Part shown: one piece after another, positions 34,267 through 43,825 of the stretch
How the letters are laid out: each line of letters starts with the position of its first letter
Numbering within the stretch: the first letter of the stretch is position 1
Source of the DNA: JAPOVO01 sp026708165
GTDB lineage: Bacteria > Chloroflexota > UBA11872 > VXNJ01
DNA length: 64,000 nt
Assembly (NCBI GenBank): GCA_965208775.1
Contig: OZ242360.1
Location: forward strand, 2,108,001 to 2,172,000
Reading direction: 5' to 3'
Made by a program: the position numbers and the translations under genes
Notes under the pieces: model-generated
Told to the model about the DNA's origin: nothing
The model's database searches: none
What the model saw: only the letters and a program-made list of their open reading frames with translations

Positions 34267-35486
34267 GCAGCGACCGCTCGCAGATAGGACTCCATCGTCA
34301 GGTGGGCCTGGCGCGCTAGCGTAAAGCGCTCTTCTACGCGACTGCGGCCGGACAGGCCGAACCGCTTTCGCAACGCGGAGTCTCTTAGGAGTGCGCCCAG
34401 CCTCGCGGCGAACGCTTCCGAATCGGCCGGATTGACGAGGTAGCCCGTTTCGCCGTCGACCACGATTTCAGGTCCGCCTCCCAGCGAGCTGGCGACAACC
34501 GGACGCGCTGTACTCATTGCCTCGATGTTGCCGAGATTGAAGGGGTCGGCATAGGTTGACGGTGTGACGACAACGTCGGCGTTCGATACCGCATTGCGAA
34601 GCGCGGCCTGGTCCATCCATCCCGTAATCTCCACGCTGTCCCGCAGCCCAAGTTTGTGGGCATAGGCTAACAGCGCCGGTTCGTAGCGCGGGTTGTCGCC
34701 GGCGAATATGACGTCCGGTCGGTTCGCAGGATCAAGCCGCGAAACTGCTTCAAGCAGCGCCTCTGTACCCTTGAAGGCTGTCAGCCGTCCGGGCAGAAGG
34801 ACCACCGGGCGCCCGGCGGATTGGTCTCCCGATTCGCGGGTCGAATGGCCTGCGGGGGGCCACTCGTCCAGAGGTATGCCGTTATGAATCGTAACGACGC
34901 GTTCGAAACCGTTAAGTCTAAGGGCGCGCCGCATGAGGTCGCTGATCGCCAGAATCTCGGTGACGGTGGACCGAACGATCCTGCGGATCAGCATTCGGCG
35001 GACCGGATTGAATCGCAATCGCTGGCATCTCGCGCAGCCGGCCCAGCGAGGTATGAAGTCGGATGGCTCCGGCGTGCAAGGAAGTCGGTCGCAGCAGAAA
35101 AGGAGGAAATCGTGCGACGTTAGTACCACCGGGGCACCTGTCCGGGCGGCAACGCGCAGAGAACCGAATGAAAGGTGATGGTGGACGTTGTGTGCGTGAA
35201 CTACGTCGGGTTGGAATCGTTCAAGCTCCTTGCCGACTTGCGAAAGTGTGCGGGGGTTGAACACACCGAGGTAGTTGCGGAATCTCTCCGGATAGCGCGA
35301 ATAGATTCGGGCGACCCGTACGCCGTCAACGTTCTCGCGGCCGGCGTGGCCGGTATCTTGCACGGTGGTCACAACGAGTACGCGGTGTCCCTCCGATGAG
35401 AAATGTTGAGCAAGTCTCTGCGCCACAACTCCGGCTCCTCCCCGATTCTGGGGTGGATAGAAGTCGGCCAGATACGCGATTCTCAA
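34263..35486 (-). CDS. Glycosyltransferase family 4 with Asp in place of the first motif Glu
   Basis: About 407 residues from a TTG 13 bases after the upstream stop; the frame is open a further 25 codons, but that part overlaps the neighbour. The acceptor domain begins RIAYLADFYPPQNRGGAG. The donor motif reads DPFNLGNIEAM, so the first residue of EX7E is Asp. YADPFNLGN and GPEIVVDGETGYLV support membership. The HDFLLFCCDR segment and CxRCQRLRF carry several Cys, which is common in this subgroup. Confidence 0.88.
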   Translation of the reverse strand: MRIAYLADFYPPQNRGGAGVVAQRLAQHFSSEGHRVLVVTTVQDTGHAGRENVDGVRVARIYSRYPERFRNYLGVFNPRTLSQVGKELERFQPDVVHAHNVHHHLSFGSLRVAARTGAPVVLTSHDFLLFCCDRLPCTPEPSDFIPRWAGCARCQRLRFNPVRRMLIRRIVRSTVTEILAISDLMRRALRLNGFERVVTIHNGIPLDEWPPAGHSTRESGDQSAGRPVVLLPGRLTAFKGTEALLEAVSRLDPANRPDVIFAGDNPRYEPALLAYAHKLGLRDSVEITGWMDQAALRNAVSNADVVVTPSTYADPFNLGNIEAMSTARPVVASSLGGGPEIVVDGETGYLVNPADSEAFAARLGALLRDSALRKRFGLSGRSRVEERFTLARQAHLTMESYLRAVAA

Positions 35487-35499
35487 TTCTGAATGCCGC

Positions 35500-36588
35500 T
35501 TAGTAAAGACCGAGACATTTTTGCGCGATTCCTTTCCACGTGAACCGCCTGAGCACCTCATCGCGCGCGTTTCGTCCCATCGTCACAGCAAGCTCGGGAT
35601 CGCTGAGGAACCGCGTGATGACCGATCGCATAGCGTCCGCAGACCCTGGTTCAACGACAAAACCGGTCTTGCCATTGCGGACGATTTCGGGCATTCCGCC
35701 GGCGCTCGTGCAAACTACCGCCGTGCCGCAGGCCATCGCCTCCAATAGGACTAATCCGACCAGCTCGGGCAGCGCCTGCCGCCGCCCCTTGTAGTCCTTA
35801 TACACAGAAGGCAACACCAGACACTGCGATGAGGAAAGCAGGTCGATAACCTGTTTGTCGCTGGCGGAGGTATGAAATTCCACTTCGCGTCCACCGGCCA
35901 GTTTCCGTAGAAAGTGGGTGTAGTCAGGGTCCATAGCTCGTCCGACGATCTTCAGTGAGCCGCCATCGGGAATCGCCTCAATCAGGTGCTCGACGCCTTT
36001 GTGCGGAAGAAGCCTTCCAAGATAGAGCACCCGTCCCCTCTCTTTTTTTGCGGTTGGCCGGTATCGCTCGTGATCGACTCCCGCATAGATAATCTCCACT
36101 CGGCGGCCGACGTAGGGCATCGACCGAGCGGCGAATTCGGATTGGGAGAGTTGGGCGTCGATCCAACGTCCGATTCGCAGGCGGCGGACCAGGTTTGATC
36201 CACCGCCACCGTGGTCGGTTACGAATAGGCGCTTGCGCGCGATCCGTCCCAGTATTGTCGCCATTGCGCAAAACGTTGAGCGGAACTGATGACAATGGAT
36301 AACGTCGGCCCACAGACAATGGCGCACGAACGCGAGATTGATGGGATCGTGCGCCCGACCCGCGACGCTCCAGCGCTGGCGCTCGACCCGAACGTCGAGA
36401 TTGTCCAAGCGTAGTTTTTCAGCTAACGGTCCGAAGGACACGAGGCGCGTCGGCGTCAAGGACGACATGGCCCTGGCGACCTCGAGTGCGTATCGTTCCG
36501 CCCCGCCGTAGGCCCCTTGGCGACCGAACAGCCAGGGTACGATGTGAAGCACCTTCGGGCGGCCGTCAGGCGGAGACGGCAGACCCAT
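35500..36588 (-). CDS. Glycosyltransferase family 4
   Basis: A 362-residue GT-B transferase. VPWLFGRQGAYGGAERYALEV opens the fold, VLYLGRLLPHKGVEHLIEA starts the donor domain, and ELVGLVLLEAM is the EX7E motif. The ATG at 36588 lies 23 bases inside the upstream methyltransferase gene, with GGAGAG before it. Donor and acceptor are unknown. Confidence 0.9.
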   Translation of the reverse strand: MGLPSPPDGRPKVLHIVPWLFGRQGAYGGAERYALEVARAMSSLTPTRLVSFGPLAEKLRLDNLDVRVERQRWSVAGRAHDPINLAFVRHCLWADVIHCHQFRSTFCAMATILGRIARKRLFVTDHGGGGSNLVRRLRIGRWIDAQLSQSEFAARSMPYVGRRVEIIYAGVDHERYRPTAKKERGRVLYLGRLLPHKGVEHLIEAIPDGGSLKIVGRAMDPDYTHFLRKLAGGREVEFHTSASDKQVIDLLSSSQCLVLPSVYKDYKGRRQALPELVGLVLLEAMACGTAVVCTSAGGMPEIVRNGKTGFVVEPGSADAMRSVITRFLSDPELAVTMGRNARDEVLRRFTWKGIAQKCLGLY

Positions 36589-37414
36589 TCACGTCTCTCC
36601 GGTGGGCCACTATCAACTGGCCGCCTCCCGATTCGCGTGTATCGACCCGCCGCAGAGCCAGCCTCGAGACGAGTGCCGCCCAGGCGTAGGCCCAAGTTTT
36701 CTTCGGCAGCATCCCTCTGCGCTCGACACCGCGAATGATGTCGAGCAGGCGGCGTCCGCGCAGCCTCGCGATCATCATGTTATCCAGACGCTCCCAGATC
36801 CGCTGCGACCTGCCTGGCAGCAGGAATCGGTGACCATCGACTTCCAGACCTTGCTCACGCAGTAGGTCTGTCCATTCGTCCAGGCCCCGATAGTGATAGT
36901 GCCCCAATCGCTCATTTACTTTGTCGACCCGTTCTGGATCATCGGCTCCCAACAGGTTCGACTCGAATGCGGCACTAGGCGTTGAGAAGATGAACTTGCC
37001 GCGGGGTTTGAGCACACGGGCGACTTCCTGAAGAACGCGGATGTCGTCGGGTATGTGCTCGACGACGCAGATGCTGACAACGGCCCCGAATGTGGAATCG
37101 GGAAACGGCAGCGCGGTGGCGTCGGCGGTCGAAAGTCCCTGGTAGATCGTCCTAGCTTGCGCGGCGCGGGTTTCGGAGTGCACGCGGTCGAGTCCGAAAA
37201 CGGGCCAGTGGGAACGCAAGGCTATCTCACCAACGTCGCCGTTGCCGCAGCCCAAATCGAGCACGGGGGCGGCAAACAAAACGTCTTTCAGTTCGAGGAG
37301 CTCCAGCGCACGCCACAGGCAGATTGCAGGTTGATGGAAATGAGTTGTCATCAGGCTTTGATATATCTGCCTGGCCGACATGCCGATTACGGCTGGCGGA
37401 AAGGGATTCTCCAT
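36566..37414 (-). CDS. Class I SAM-dependent methyltransferase, glycan-locus type
   Basis: A 282-residue methyltransferase with motif I VLDLGCGNGDVGE, motif II VFGLDRVHS and motif IV/post-I DSTFGAVVSICVVEHIPD. It probably O-methylates a sugar or a lipid-linked intermediate. It shares one base with the stop of the CgeB-like gene (TAATG), so the two are coupled. Confidence 0.87.
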   Translation of the reverse strand: MENPFPPAVIGMSARQIYQSLMTTHFHQPAICLWRALELLELKDVLFAAPVLDLGCGNGDVGEIALRSHWPVFGLDRVHSETRAAQARTIYQGLSTADATALPFPDSTFGAVVSICVVEHIPDDIRVLQEVARVLKPRGKFIFSTPSAAFESNLLGADDPERVDKVNERLGHYHYRGLDEWTDLLREQGLEVDGHRFLLPGRSQRIWERLDNMMIARLRGRRLLDIIRGVERRGMLPKKTWAYAWAALVSRLALRRVDTRESGGGQLIVAHRRDVNGSAVSA

Positions 37415-38472
37415 TATGCAGAACTGGTGACCAAGTCGATCATTTCGGCGAACCGTTTGGTGTAAGTGTGCTCCTCCAGGACACGTCGGCGGGACTTCTG
37501 CGCGGCTCGCCGGCGTTCCTTGGGATGGTCGGAGTAATACCGGACCAACTCCACCAACTCGTTTGTGTCGGAATAGATGACCAGATCGTTGGGGGGGTCG
37601 AACAACTCGTACAGCGAGGGGCGCTCATCGACCAACTGAAAAGCGCCGCACGCCGCCGCTTCGAAAGTCCGCATATTGCAGCCGTCGACGATTTGCGGAT
37701 GATGCACGTTGAGCACTATCTTGCTCGCCCGGTAGGCGGCAGCGACGCGGCTAGCCGGGAGCAGAGTTTGGCCACGTAAGCAGTCTTTAGCAGCGTAGCC
37801 GGACGGCAGCGACTCCCACCCCCGGCCGAATATCGCCAGGTCGACGCCGGATCGGGCGACCGCCTCCACAACCTCGACCCTGTGCCAGTTCTCGGGAAGG
37901 TGCCCCATTTGGTGGCGCGAGTCCCCCACGAAGATGACATCGGCGCCGTTTGAGCTTTGCTCGCCGTCGGCTGTGTAAACATCGGGATCGGCGGCGTGAT
38001 ACAGGACTCCCACATTCCGCGCTCCGTGCCGCTCGATCTCGGGGACGTAGTGACCGTCGCTCAGGAAAAACCAATCGTAGACGTCGAGGCTGCCGATGAT
38101 GTTGGGAAACCAGAATGGATTGTCGCCACACCATTGAACGAGCGGTCCTGAAAATGACTTCTTGACGAAATGAAGCGCTTCCGGCAGGAAGACTTCGCCC
38201 TTGATCACGAGAACAAGATCGGGCCTGTGGTCTTGTACTCCTTCGAGGAGGCGGATATTGTCGTCTGCCGCCGCTTTGAACATCCGCTCAAGCCGGAAGC
38301 GAGAGTCGCCAATCAGACGGCGGCGCATCCGGTCCCGAATGCCAATCTGCGCATTCAGGTCGGTGCTGTAGAGGAAGAGCCTCGTATCGTGACCTAGTTT
38401 TTTCAGCCCAGCGGCCACGTAATCGGCCAGCGCACCGGTATCCCACCATGGACCGGCCAGGAATATTTTCAA
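37414..38472 (-). CDS. CgeB-like glycosyltransferase
   Basis: A 352-residue protein of the spore-maturation CgeB/glycosyltransferase family 1-like group. QWCGDNPFWFPN, GVLYHAADPDVY, VIFVGDSRHQM and NMRTFEAAACGAFQLVDE are typical. Members transfer sugars to surface glycans. The start is a TTG at 38472 with a poor ribosome site, 31 bases after the flippase stop. Confidence 0.85.
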   Translation of the reverse strand: MKIFLAGPWWDTGALADYVAAGLKKLGHDTRLFLYSTDLNAQIGIRDRMRRRLIGDSRFRLERMFKAAADDNIRLLEGVQDHRPDLVLVIKGEVFLPEALHFVKKSFSGPLVQWCGDNPFWFPNIIGSLDVYDWFFLSDGHYVPEIERHGARNVGVLYHAADPDVYTADGEQSSNGADVIFVGDSRHQMGHLPENWHRVEVVEAVARSGVDLAIFGRGWESLPSGYAAKDCLRGQTLLPASRVAAAYRASKIVLNVHHPQIVDGCNMRTFEAAACGAFQLVDERPSLYELFDPPNDLVIYSDTNELVELVRYYSDHPKERRRAAQKSRRRVLEEHTYTKRFAEMIDLVTSSA

Positions 38473-38503
38473 GGACTAGGCACTCTCGGCTTTGGGAGGC
38501 GTT

Positions 38504-40030
38504 TCATAGCGAGGTTACCGCGCCTCCGCCTCGCCGGTCGCGGCGTCTAAGTCTCAAGGCGCTGAGACCTTCGTTACGCAAACTCTTGCCGTCCAGAGCA
38601 TAGATCGCCGCAGAGTAACCGGCCAACAGAACCGCTCCCAGCAAAAGGAGCATCGGAATGTTTGCGGCAACCGGACGGAGAAGCAGGAAGCCAATCAGCC
38701 CGGTTAGCGTGGCGGCTGCGGCAGGGTACGCCACGGAGCGGAGGATGTTTATTCCCACAAGCCGTTTGACGTCAATGAGCAGATATGCGAACGCGAGGAT
38801 TTGGCTTCCCACCAGACCGACGGCCACGGCTCGGTAGTCCATCCCGATTAAAAGGAGAATGCCGGCAAGCGCCCAAGCTACCGCGGTCCAAACAGCCGAA
38901 ATCACCAATAGCCTCCCGCTGTGACCTATGGCATTCAAGACTGGATATAAGAGACCGTTTATCGGTACGAGCATGGCATTTACGGTAAGGACGTACAGCG
39001 CGGGCACGGCCGGCGTCCAAGTGTCGCCGTAGATTAAGCCAGCGATTTCCTCGGCGAACGCGAAAATCAGCGCGAAGAACGGAAAAGTCAACAGGCAATT
39101 CCATTTGAGCGCAAGCATCGCGCCTGCTCGCACGGTTTCCATCTCGCCCTGAGCGCGAGAGAGGGCAGGGAGGCTGACCCGGGCGACGAGCTGAGTCAGA
39201 AGCAGCGGCTGCTGGGCGATCTTGTCGGCCCAACTCAGGAAGCCGGTGGCGGACCGGCCGAACGCGGCGGGTCCCAGGATCGGTATGAGACTGTCTTTGA
39301 GCATAAGCAAAAGCCGTTGCCCCTGGAACTTGGCCCCGAAGTCGATGTTTCGGAGCAGCCGGGACCGATCGATCTTCAGCGACGGTCTCCATGGGTAGAG
39401 AAACAGCAGGAGCACCGTGGGAACAACGCTACCGCCGACGTGTGCGGCAACGAGCGCCCACGGGCCGGCTCCCGCGGCGGCCAGAGCTAACCCCGCAGCG
39501 TAGAACCAGACCGTGCCGGAAACGTCCGCCGTGGCGAGTCGTCCGAATTGCAGGTGACGTTCGAGCATGGCTGCTGGAACGGCTCGAAACACACTGAGAA
39601 GAATCGAAAGTCCGAATGCCCGGATGAGCCACGGGTCCGGCGAGCCTTCGTCGAGCGCGTCGAGAATCAGCGGGCCGGCGAAGAATATGAATATGGCCGC
39701 TGCCGTCACCAACGCGGCCTGCACCGTAAAAACCGTGCGAAGATCGCGTTCCCGCGGCTCATCCGGCGATTGGATGAGCGAGGCGGCGAGTCCCAGGTCG
39801 CTGAAGTGCTTAATGATTCCCGCCAGAAAAGCCACCGGCACGACCAGCCCGAATACCTCCGGCAGAAGGAGCCGGTAGAGAGCGATGTCCCCGGCGAACG
39901 CGAGAACCCGCATGGCGCCTTCGCGAGCGCCGAGGGCGACCACTCCGCCGACCGCGCGCCGGCTCAAGGTCGCCTTGTCAGCGCCGTCTACCACGCGTTG
40001 GCACGCCGTAGAGTGAGTTGATATGGCCAA
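38504..40030 (-). CDS. Oligosaccharide flippase (Wzx/MATE-like)
   Basis: A 508-residue membrane protein with about 12-14 helices of the polysaccharide transport family. The N-terminus SRRAVGGVVALGAREGAMRVL and the segment LIYGDTWTPAVPALYVLTVNAM are typical of WzxC-type flippases, which move lipid-linked repeat units across the membrane. The start is uncertain: TTG at 40030, or a GTG at 39994. A 91-base gap separates it from the upstream glycosyltransferase. Confidence 0.87.
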   Translation of the reverse strand: MAISTHSTACQRVVDGADKATLSRRAVGGVVALGAREGAMRVLAFAGDIALYRLLLPEVFGLVVPVAFLAGIIKHFSDLGLAASLIQSPDEPRERDLRTVFTVQAALVTAAAIFIFFAGPLILDALDEGSPDPWLIRAFGLSILLSVFRAVPAAMLERHLQFGRLATADVSGTVWFYAAGLALAAAGAGPWALVAAHVGGSVVPTVLLLFLYPWRPSLKIDRSRLLRNIDFGAKFQGQRLLLMLKDSLIPILGPAAFGRSATGFLSWADKIAQQPLLLTQLVARVSLPALSRAQGEMETVRAGAMLALKWNCLLTFPFFALIFAFAEEIAGLIYGDTWTPAVPALYVLTVNAMLVPINGLLYPVLNAIGHSGRLLVISAVWTAVAWALAGILLLIGMDYRAVAVGLVGSQILAFAYLLIDVKRLVGINILRSVAYPAAAATLTGLIGFLLLRPVAANIPMLLLLGAVLLAGYSAAIYALDGKSLRNEGLSALRLRRRDRRGGGAVTSL

Positions 40031-40121
40031 GGTCGACGCCCGTTCCGACTTGCGGAGACAATCTCATTCGCAAACGAATGCCCAGCGCCACAGAGTGCGC
40101 AGCCGGGTGCGCCTGAAACGT

Positions 40122-41243
40122 TCAATCTCTTTTCTCGTCCACGACCCGTCGGAATACATCGAGCATTCCGCGGGCGGTGTTCTCCCAGGTAAGCTGGCGT
40201 GCGCGCCGCCTTCCACCTTCGCCGAGCGCCCGCGCCTGATCAGGATCGGATAACAGACGGTCCATAGCCTCGGCGGTGGCGGCAACGTCGTGCTGCTTGA
40301 CGAGAATTCCGTTCTCGCCTGGAATCACAGGCTCTTCCGCACCCGAATCGAACGTTCCGATAACCGGTGCCCCACAAGCGTTGGCTTCGAGGTGGACGAG
40401 TCCAAACCCATCAAAGGCTCGCTCGTCACTCAGAAAGTGAGCCACCATTACCGTGCATCTGTGATACCAGTCGATTTTTTCGTCCTCACCGACCTCGCCG
40501 AGAAACTCGACGCTGGTTTCGAGATTTAGATCGGCGACCAGGCGCTTGAGCCTGTCGAAGTAGGGGCCTCTAATGATCTGGCCGATAATGAGATAGCGGG
40601 CTGATGGATGCCTCTTGATCACCCGCGCAAACGCCCTGATCGAGACGTGCAAGCCTTTTCGTGGTTTTACCATCCCGACCGAGAGCACGCACTTTCGCTC
40701 TCTGGCGGGCAACTGCCGGTGCGGCCAGAAGTCTTCGACGCAGACGCCAAGTGGGATTACCGACGTCTCTCCGAGTGGCAGGTGCTCGGTCACCCGCTGC
40801 TCGGTGTATGCGCTGATCGGGACGAGATGGGCGGCGCGCCGCAAAGTCCGCCGGAGAAGGAACCGCTCTGGTGGAGGGTGAACGTTGAGGAGGCTGTACG
40901 ACCCCACCAGCGAGGCAACAAGCGGCGTGCGGCCGGGAAGCAGTCCCAGCGCAGGTAGATAAGGCTCGACGAAGCAGTGGACCAAATCGCATCCAGCCGA
41001 GGCCCGCTTCAACGCCCGAATGTTTCGGTAGAGCAATTTTGCGTAGTGGCGGTCCTCATACATGAAGGACCGTATGTCGTGGTGGTTGGGATGTTCAGTT
41101 AGCTCTGGGTAATCGCAGTATTTGCGAGGGGATGCAATTACACACTCGACACCCGCGTTTATGAGTCCGCGTGTAATCTCAGCGGCATAGCGGCCCCATC
41201 CGGTCGATGGCTGAAGCGCGTCGGCGACGAGACAGACTTTCAA
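40122..41243 (-). CDS. Glycosyltransferase family 4
   Basis: A 373-residue GT-B transferase. ALQPSTGWGRYAAEITRGL, VLSVGMVKPRKGLHVSIRA and DGFGLVHLEANACG mark the two domains; the first EX7E position is Asp. It begins with TTG in a TTGA overlap with the upstream YfhO gene. Confidence 0.89.
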   Translation of the reverse strand: MKVCLVADALQPSTGWGRYAAEITRGLINAGVECVIASPRKYCDYPELTEHPNHHDIRSFMYEDRHYAKLLYRNIRALKRASAGCDLVHCFVEPYLPALGLLPGRTPLVASLVGSYSLLNVHPPPERFLLRRTLRRAAHLVPISAYTEQRVTEHLPLGETSVIPLGVCVEDFWPHRQLPARERKCVLSVGMVKPRKGLHVSIRAFARVIKRHPSARYLIIGQIIRGPYFDRLKRLVADLNLETSVEFLGEVGEDEKIDWYHRCTVMVAHFLSDERAFDGFGLVHLEANACGAPVIGTFDSGAEEPVIPGENGILVKQHDVAATAEAMDRLLSDPDQARALGEGGRRRARQLTWENTARGMLDVFRRVVDEKRD

Positions 41244-43825
41244 TCTTCGGCGGCCAGTCCGGTTGTATTTGCCGCCCGCCTGGATTTGATGGCTAACACC
41301 GCCGCTCCCCCGGTCATCAGGGCAAGTGAAGCGCCACCCGCCAGTCCAAGTCCACGGGCAGTGGCCCAGTTGGGGGGCGAGTATGAGAAGTGCACCGTGT
41401 GTTTTCCGGGAGTCACCACTACCGCGGCGCCGAATCGATTTGCCATCATGTAGGGAACCTGACGCCCGTCGACCTCCGCCGTCCAGCCGCGGGTTATGAA
41501 GGAGTTGGCGATGAACAGGGAGACGCGGTCGACTTCAACCTCGTAGACATGGCTCCCATTCGAGGAGTGCGCGTTGAGGAGACGGCCACCGGGGTCCGAC
41601 TCTCGGCTCAGAAAGCCCGGATCGCCGTCCACGAAAACCGTACCGGGCGGAGATGAGGCGAGCGACTCGAGAATCGCCCTTGTCGGTAAGTCCGGATCGT
41701 CCCGTCTCCAGTATCCGGTTAGATAAGCCTTTTCTGCGGCTTTTGGAACTTGGTAGATCCAGACAACCTGATCAACACCGGACCAATCTGGAAATCCAAC
41801 GTCGATCGAGTCCGCCGGATCACCTAGGCTGTCGTGGATGGGCGTCCCGGACAACACAGAGTTCACGCCGAATGCGGCAAGAACGGGAAGCCGCTCTCTC
41901 AGAATGCTTGCTTTTTCCCTCTCGGTAGAGTGTGGGTCGGTGGCGAATCCTTGCACGGTCGATCGCTCGCTGCCAAGAAACGAAATTATCTCCGCCTGCC
42001 GCCGGCTCATCAGGTTCTCGTAGCCGTCGATGGAGGTTAGTCCGCCGCGCATGGCCAGGTTAGGCGTGAGGACTTGGCGCATGAACAAATACTCGATCAG
42101 GTTACGCTGGGTCTGGTTCAAGCGGTCTCCGGTTCCGATAGACAGCTCCCATTTGTCCGATAGTCCTCTATACGACAGAACTCGGCTATTAGGGGCAAGT
42201 GCCGGCGAATCCAACGTTTCAGACGCAGCATGAAAGTAGCGCACAGGCATCGTGTCTATTTCATGACCGAGTGAAAAGAACAGGTCGACCGCCAGGACCA
42301 CGGTTGCAGCAGCGACGGCCGTGCGTGGCGATATTTTCCCGCGCACGTAGGCCAAAAAAACCATCGCCGACAAAATGGCCGCAACGAGAGTGAAGGCGGG
42401 AATCCAACTCGTCAGAGTAAAGGCCCCTTCCAGCCGTTGGGTGAACGCGTCGAATGTCCCGTAGTACTCCCCGGCGGACGCAAATCGGTTCCGCCCGCCT
42501 ACCACAAAGCGGTCGATGCCGCGGTTTGCGAAATCGCGAAGAGGTCCTTCCGAGGTCGATAGCACGATTGTTACGACAACCGATGCCCCGAATATCAGCG
42601 CCGCGTACCACACCAACAGCCGCGAAAGCACACGCGTTATACGCAACCGTCGCGTCGATTCCTTGAGAAGTGCTTGTAAGCCATATCCACTCAGAAACGC
42701 GAATGCAAAGGCGACTACGACCATGAACCTGCTCGGTGCTCGGAAGAATCCCCACAATGGCAACCTGTGCAGGATTTCGAAAATCGGGGTGAAACTGCCC
42801 AGAGCCAGGACCAAGGCTCCCGCCGCCAAGCCACCGAGAAAGATGACGGTCGGTTCCTTGCGACGCGTCCAAACCGCGAGAGCTATCAACGGGATCGCGA
42901 GCAGTCCAGAATAGGCCAGCGACTCAGCTTGCGCATGACCATCGAGCACCCTGGGAATGTCAAAGCTCGGGTAGATGTAGCCCAAGAGCAGACCCCACGG
43001 TGAAGCCGATCCGGTTGCTGCTGTCGCGAAGTCGAGTCCGTGGGCCCGAAGCGATTCGGCGGTTACCGCGAACACTGGCAGAAGCCTTGGCGCGCCAGCC
43101 GCAAGTGCCACCACCAGTACGAACGCCAGGCACCCAACGAACCTGAGTGCTCTCCCAATCCCACCGCTGCGGCCGAGCTGCACAGCGCGAAATATGCCGT
43201 AGGCTCCTGCCGCACTTACGTACATCATCGCCATCTGCGGGTGACCGGCTATGATCGCGACAACGACTATGATCGACAGCACAGGAACGAACAGAAGCCG
43301 CCCCCGCGCAATCTTCTCAACTGCCGCAATCCCCGCGGGCAGTACGAACGCTATGTCTGCGTAGTTGAGAAACCGTGAGGTCGCGAACACGAACGGGCCT
43401 AGGGCGTACAGGTGCGCGGCCAGGAACCCCGCAGTTCTATTCAGCCCCCAGGTCCGTGCGAGCCAGTATGCCGATAGCGCCGCGAGCACCAGGCCAAAGG
43501 CGGTTTGGGCATGGTAGGCCAGCGGCATTGGAAAGAGCGTCAGAAACAACCAGGTCACCGGGTAGAACCAGCCGAATTCCGAAAACGGAACTGGGAAACC
43601 GCCAAGATAGCCATCGGTCCACAATGGCAATTCGCCTGACCTGAGCGCGGCCTGAAGGAACTCGTAACGGGGGCTGTAACTGAGGAGAAAATCGAAGTCC
43701 AGCCACACTTGGTTTTCGAACAGCAGTCGGCGATACAAGATCAGAAGCGGAATCAGCATCCCTGCGACGACCAGCAGATATGGCTTGCTGACCCTATAGC
43801 GGGAAAGTGCGGACCGGCGGGTCAA
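41240..43825 (-). CDS. YfhO-type large membrane protein (GT-C-like)
   Basis: An 861-residue protein with about 12 N-terminal and central membrane helices, a soluble outer domain and a C-terminal helix. DFLLSYSPRYEFL near the start corresponds to the DxxxxYxP region of GT-C enzymes, and the C-terminal beta domain ends with SFITRGWTAEVDGRQV and GKHTVHFSYSP, typical of YfhO. Family members glycosylate lipid-linked or teichoic acid polymers outside the membrane, using polyprenyl-phosphate sugars. It starts with TTG in a TTGA overlap. It is the best local candidate for a late glycan decoration step. Confidence 0.85.
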   Translation of the reverse strand: MTRRSALSRYRVSKPYLLVVAGMLIPLLILYRRLLFENQVWLDFDFLLSYSPRYEFLQAALRSGELPLWTDGYLGGFPVPFSEFGWFYPVTWLFLTLFPMPLAYHAQTAFGLVLAALSAYWLARTWGLNRTAGFLAAHLYALGPFVFATSRFLNYADIAFVLPAGIAAVEKIARGRLLFVPVLSIIVVVAIIAGHPQMAMMYVSAAGAYGIFRAVQLGRSGGIGRALRFVGCLAFVLVVALAAGAPRLLPVFAVTAESLRAHGLDFATAATGSASPWGLLLGYIYPSFDIPRVLDGHAQAESLAYSGLLAIPLIALAVWTRRKEPTVIFLGGLAAGALVLALGSFTPIFEILHRLPLWGFFRAPSRFMVVVAFAFAFLSGYGLQALLKESTRRLRITRVLSRLLVWYAALIFGASVVVTIVLSTSEGPLRDFANRGIDRFVVGGRNRFASAGEYYGTFDAFTQRLEGAFTLTSWIPAFTLVAAILSAMVFLAYVRGKISPRTAVAAATVVLAVDLFFSLGHEIDTMPVRYFHAASETLDSPALAPNSRVLSYRGLSDKWELSIGTGDRLNQTQRNLIEYLFMRQVLTPNLAMRGGLTSIDGYENLMSRRQAEIISFLGSERSTVQGFATDPHSTEREKASILRERLPVLAAFGVNSVLSGTPIHDSLGDPADSIDVGFPDWSGVDQVVWIYQVPKAAEKAYLTGYWRRDDPDLPTRAILESLASSPPGTVFVDGDPGFLSRESDPGGRLLNAHSSNGSHVYEVEVDRVSLFIANSFITRGWTAEVDGRQVPYMMANRFGAAVVVTPGKHTVHFSYSPPNWATARGLGLAGGASLALMTGGAAVLAIKSRRAANTTGLAAED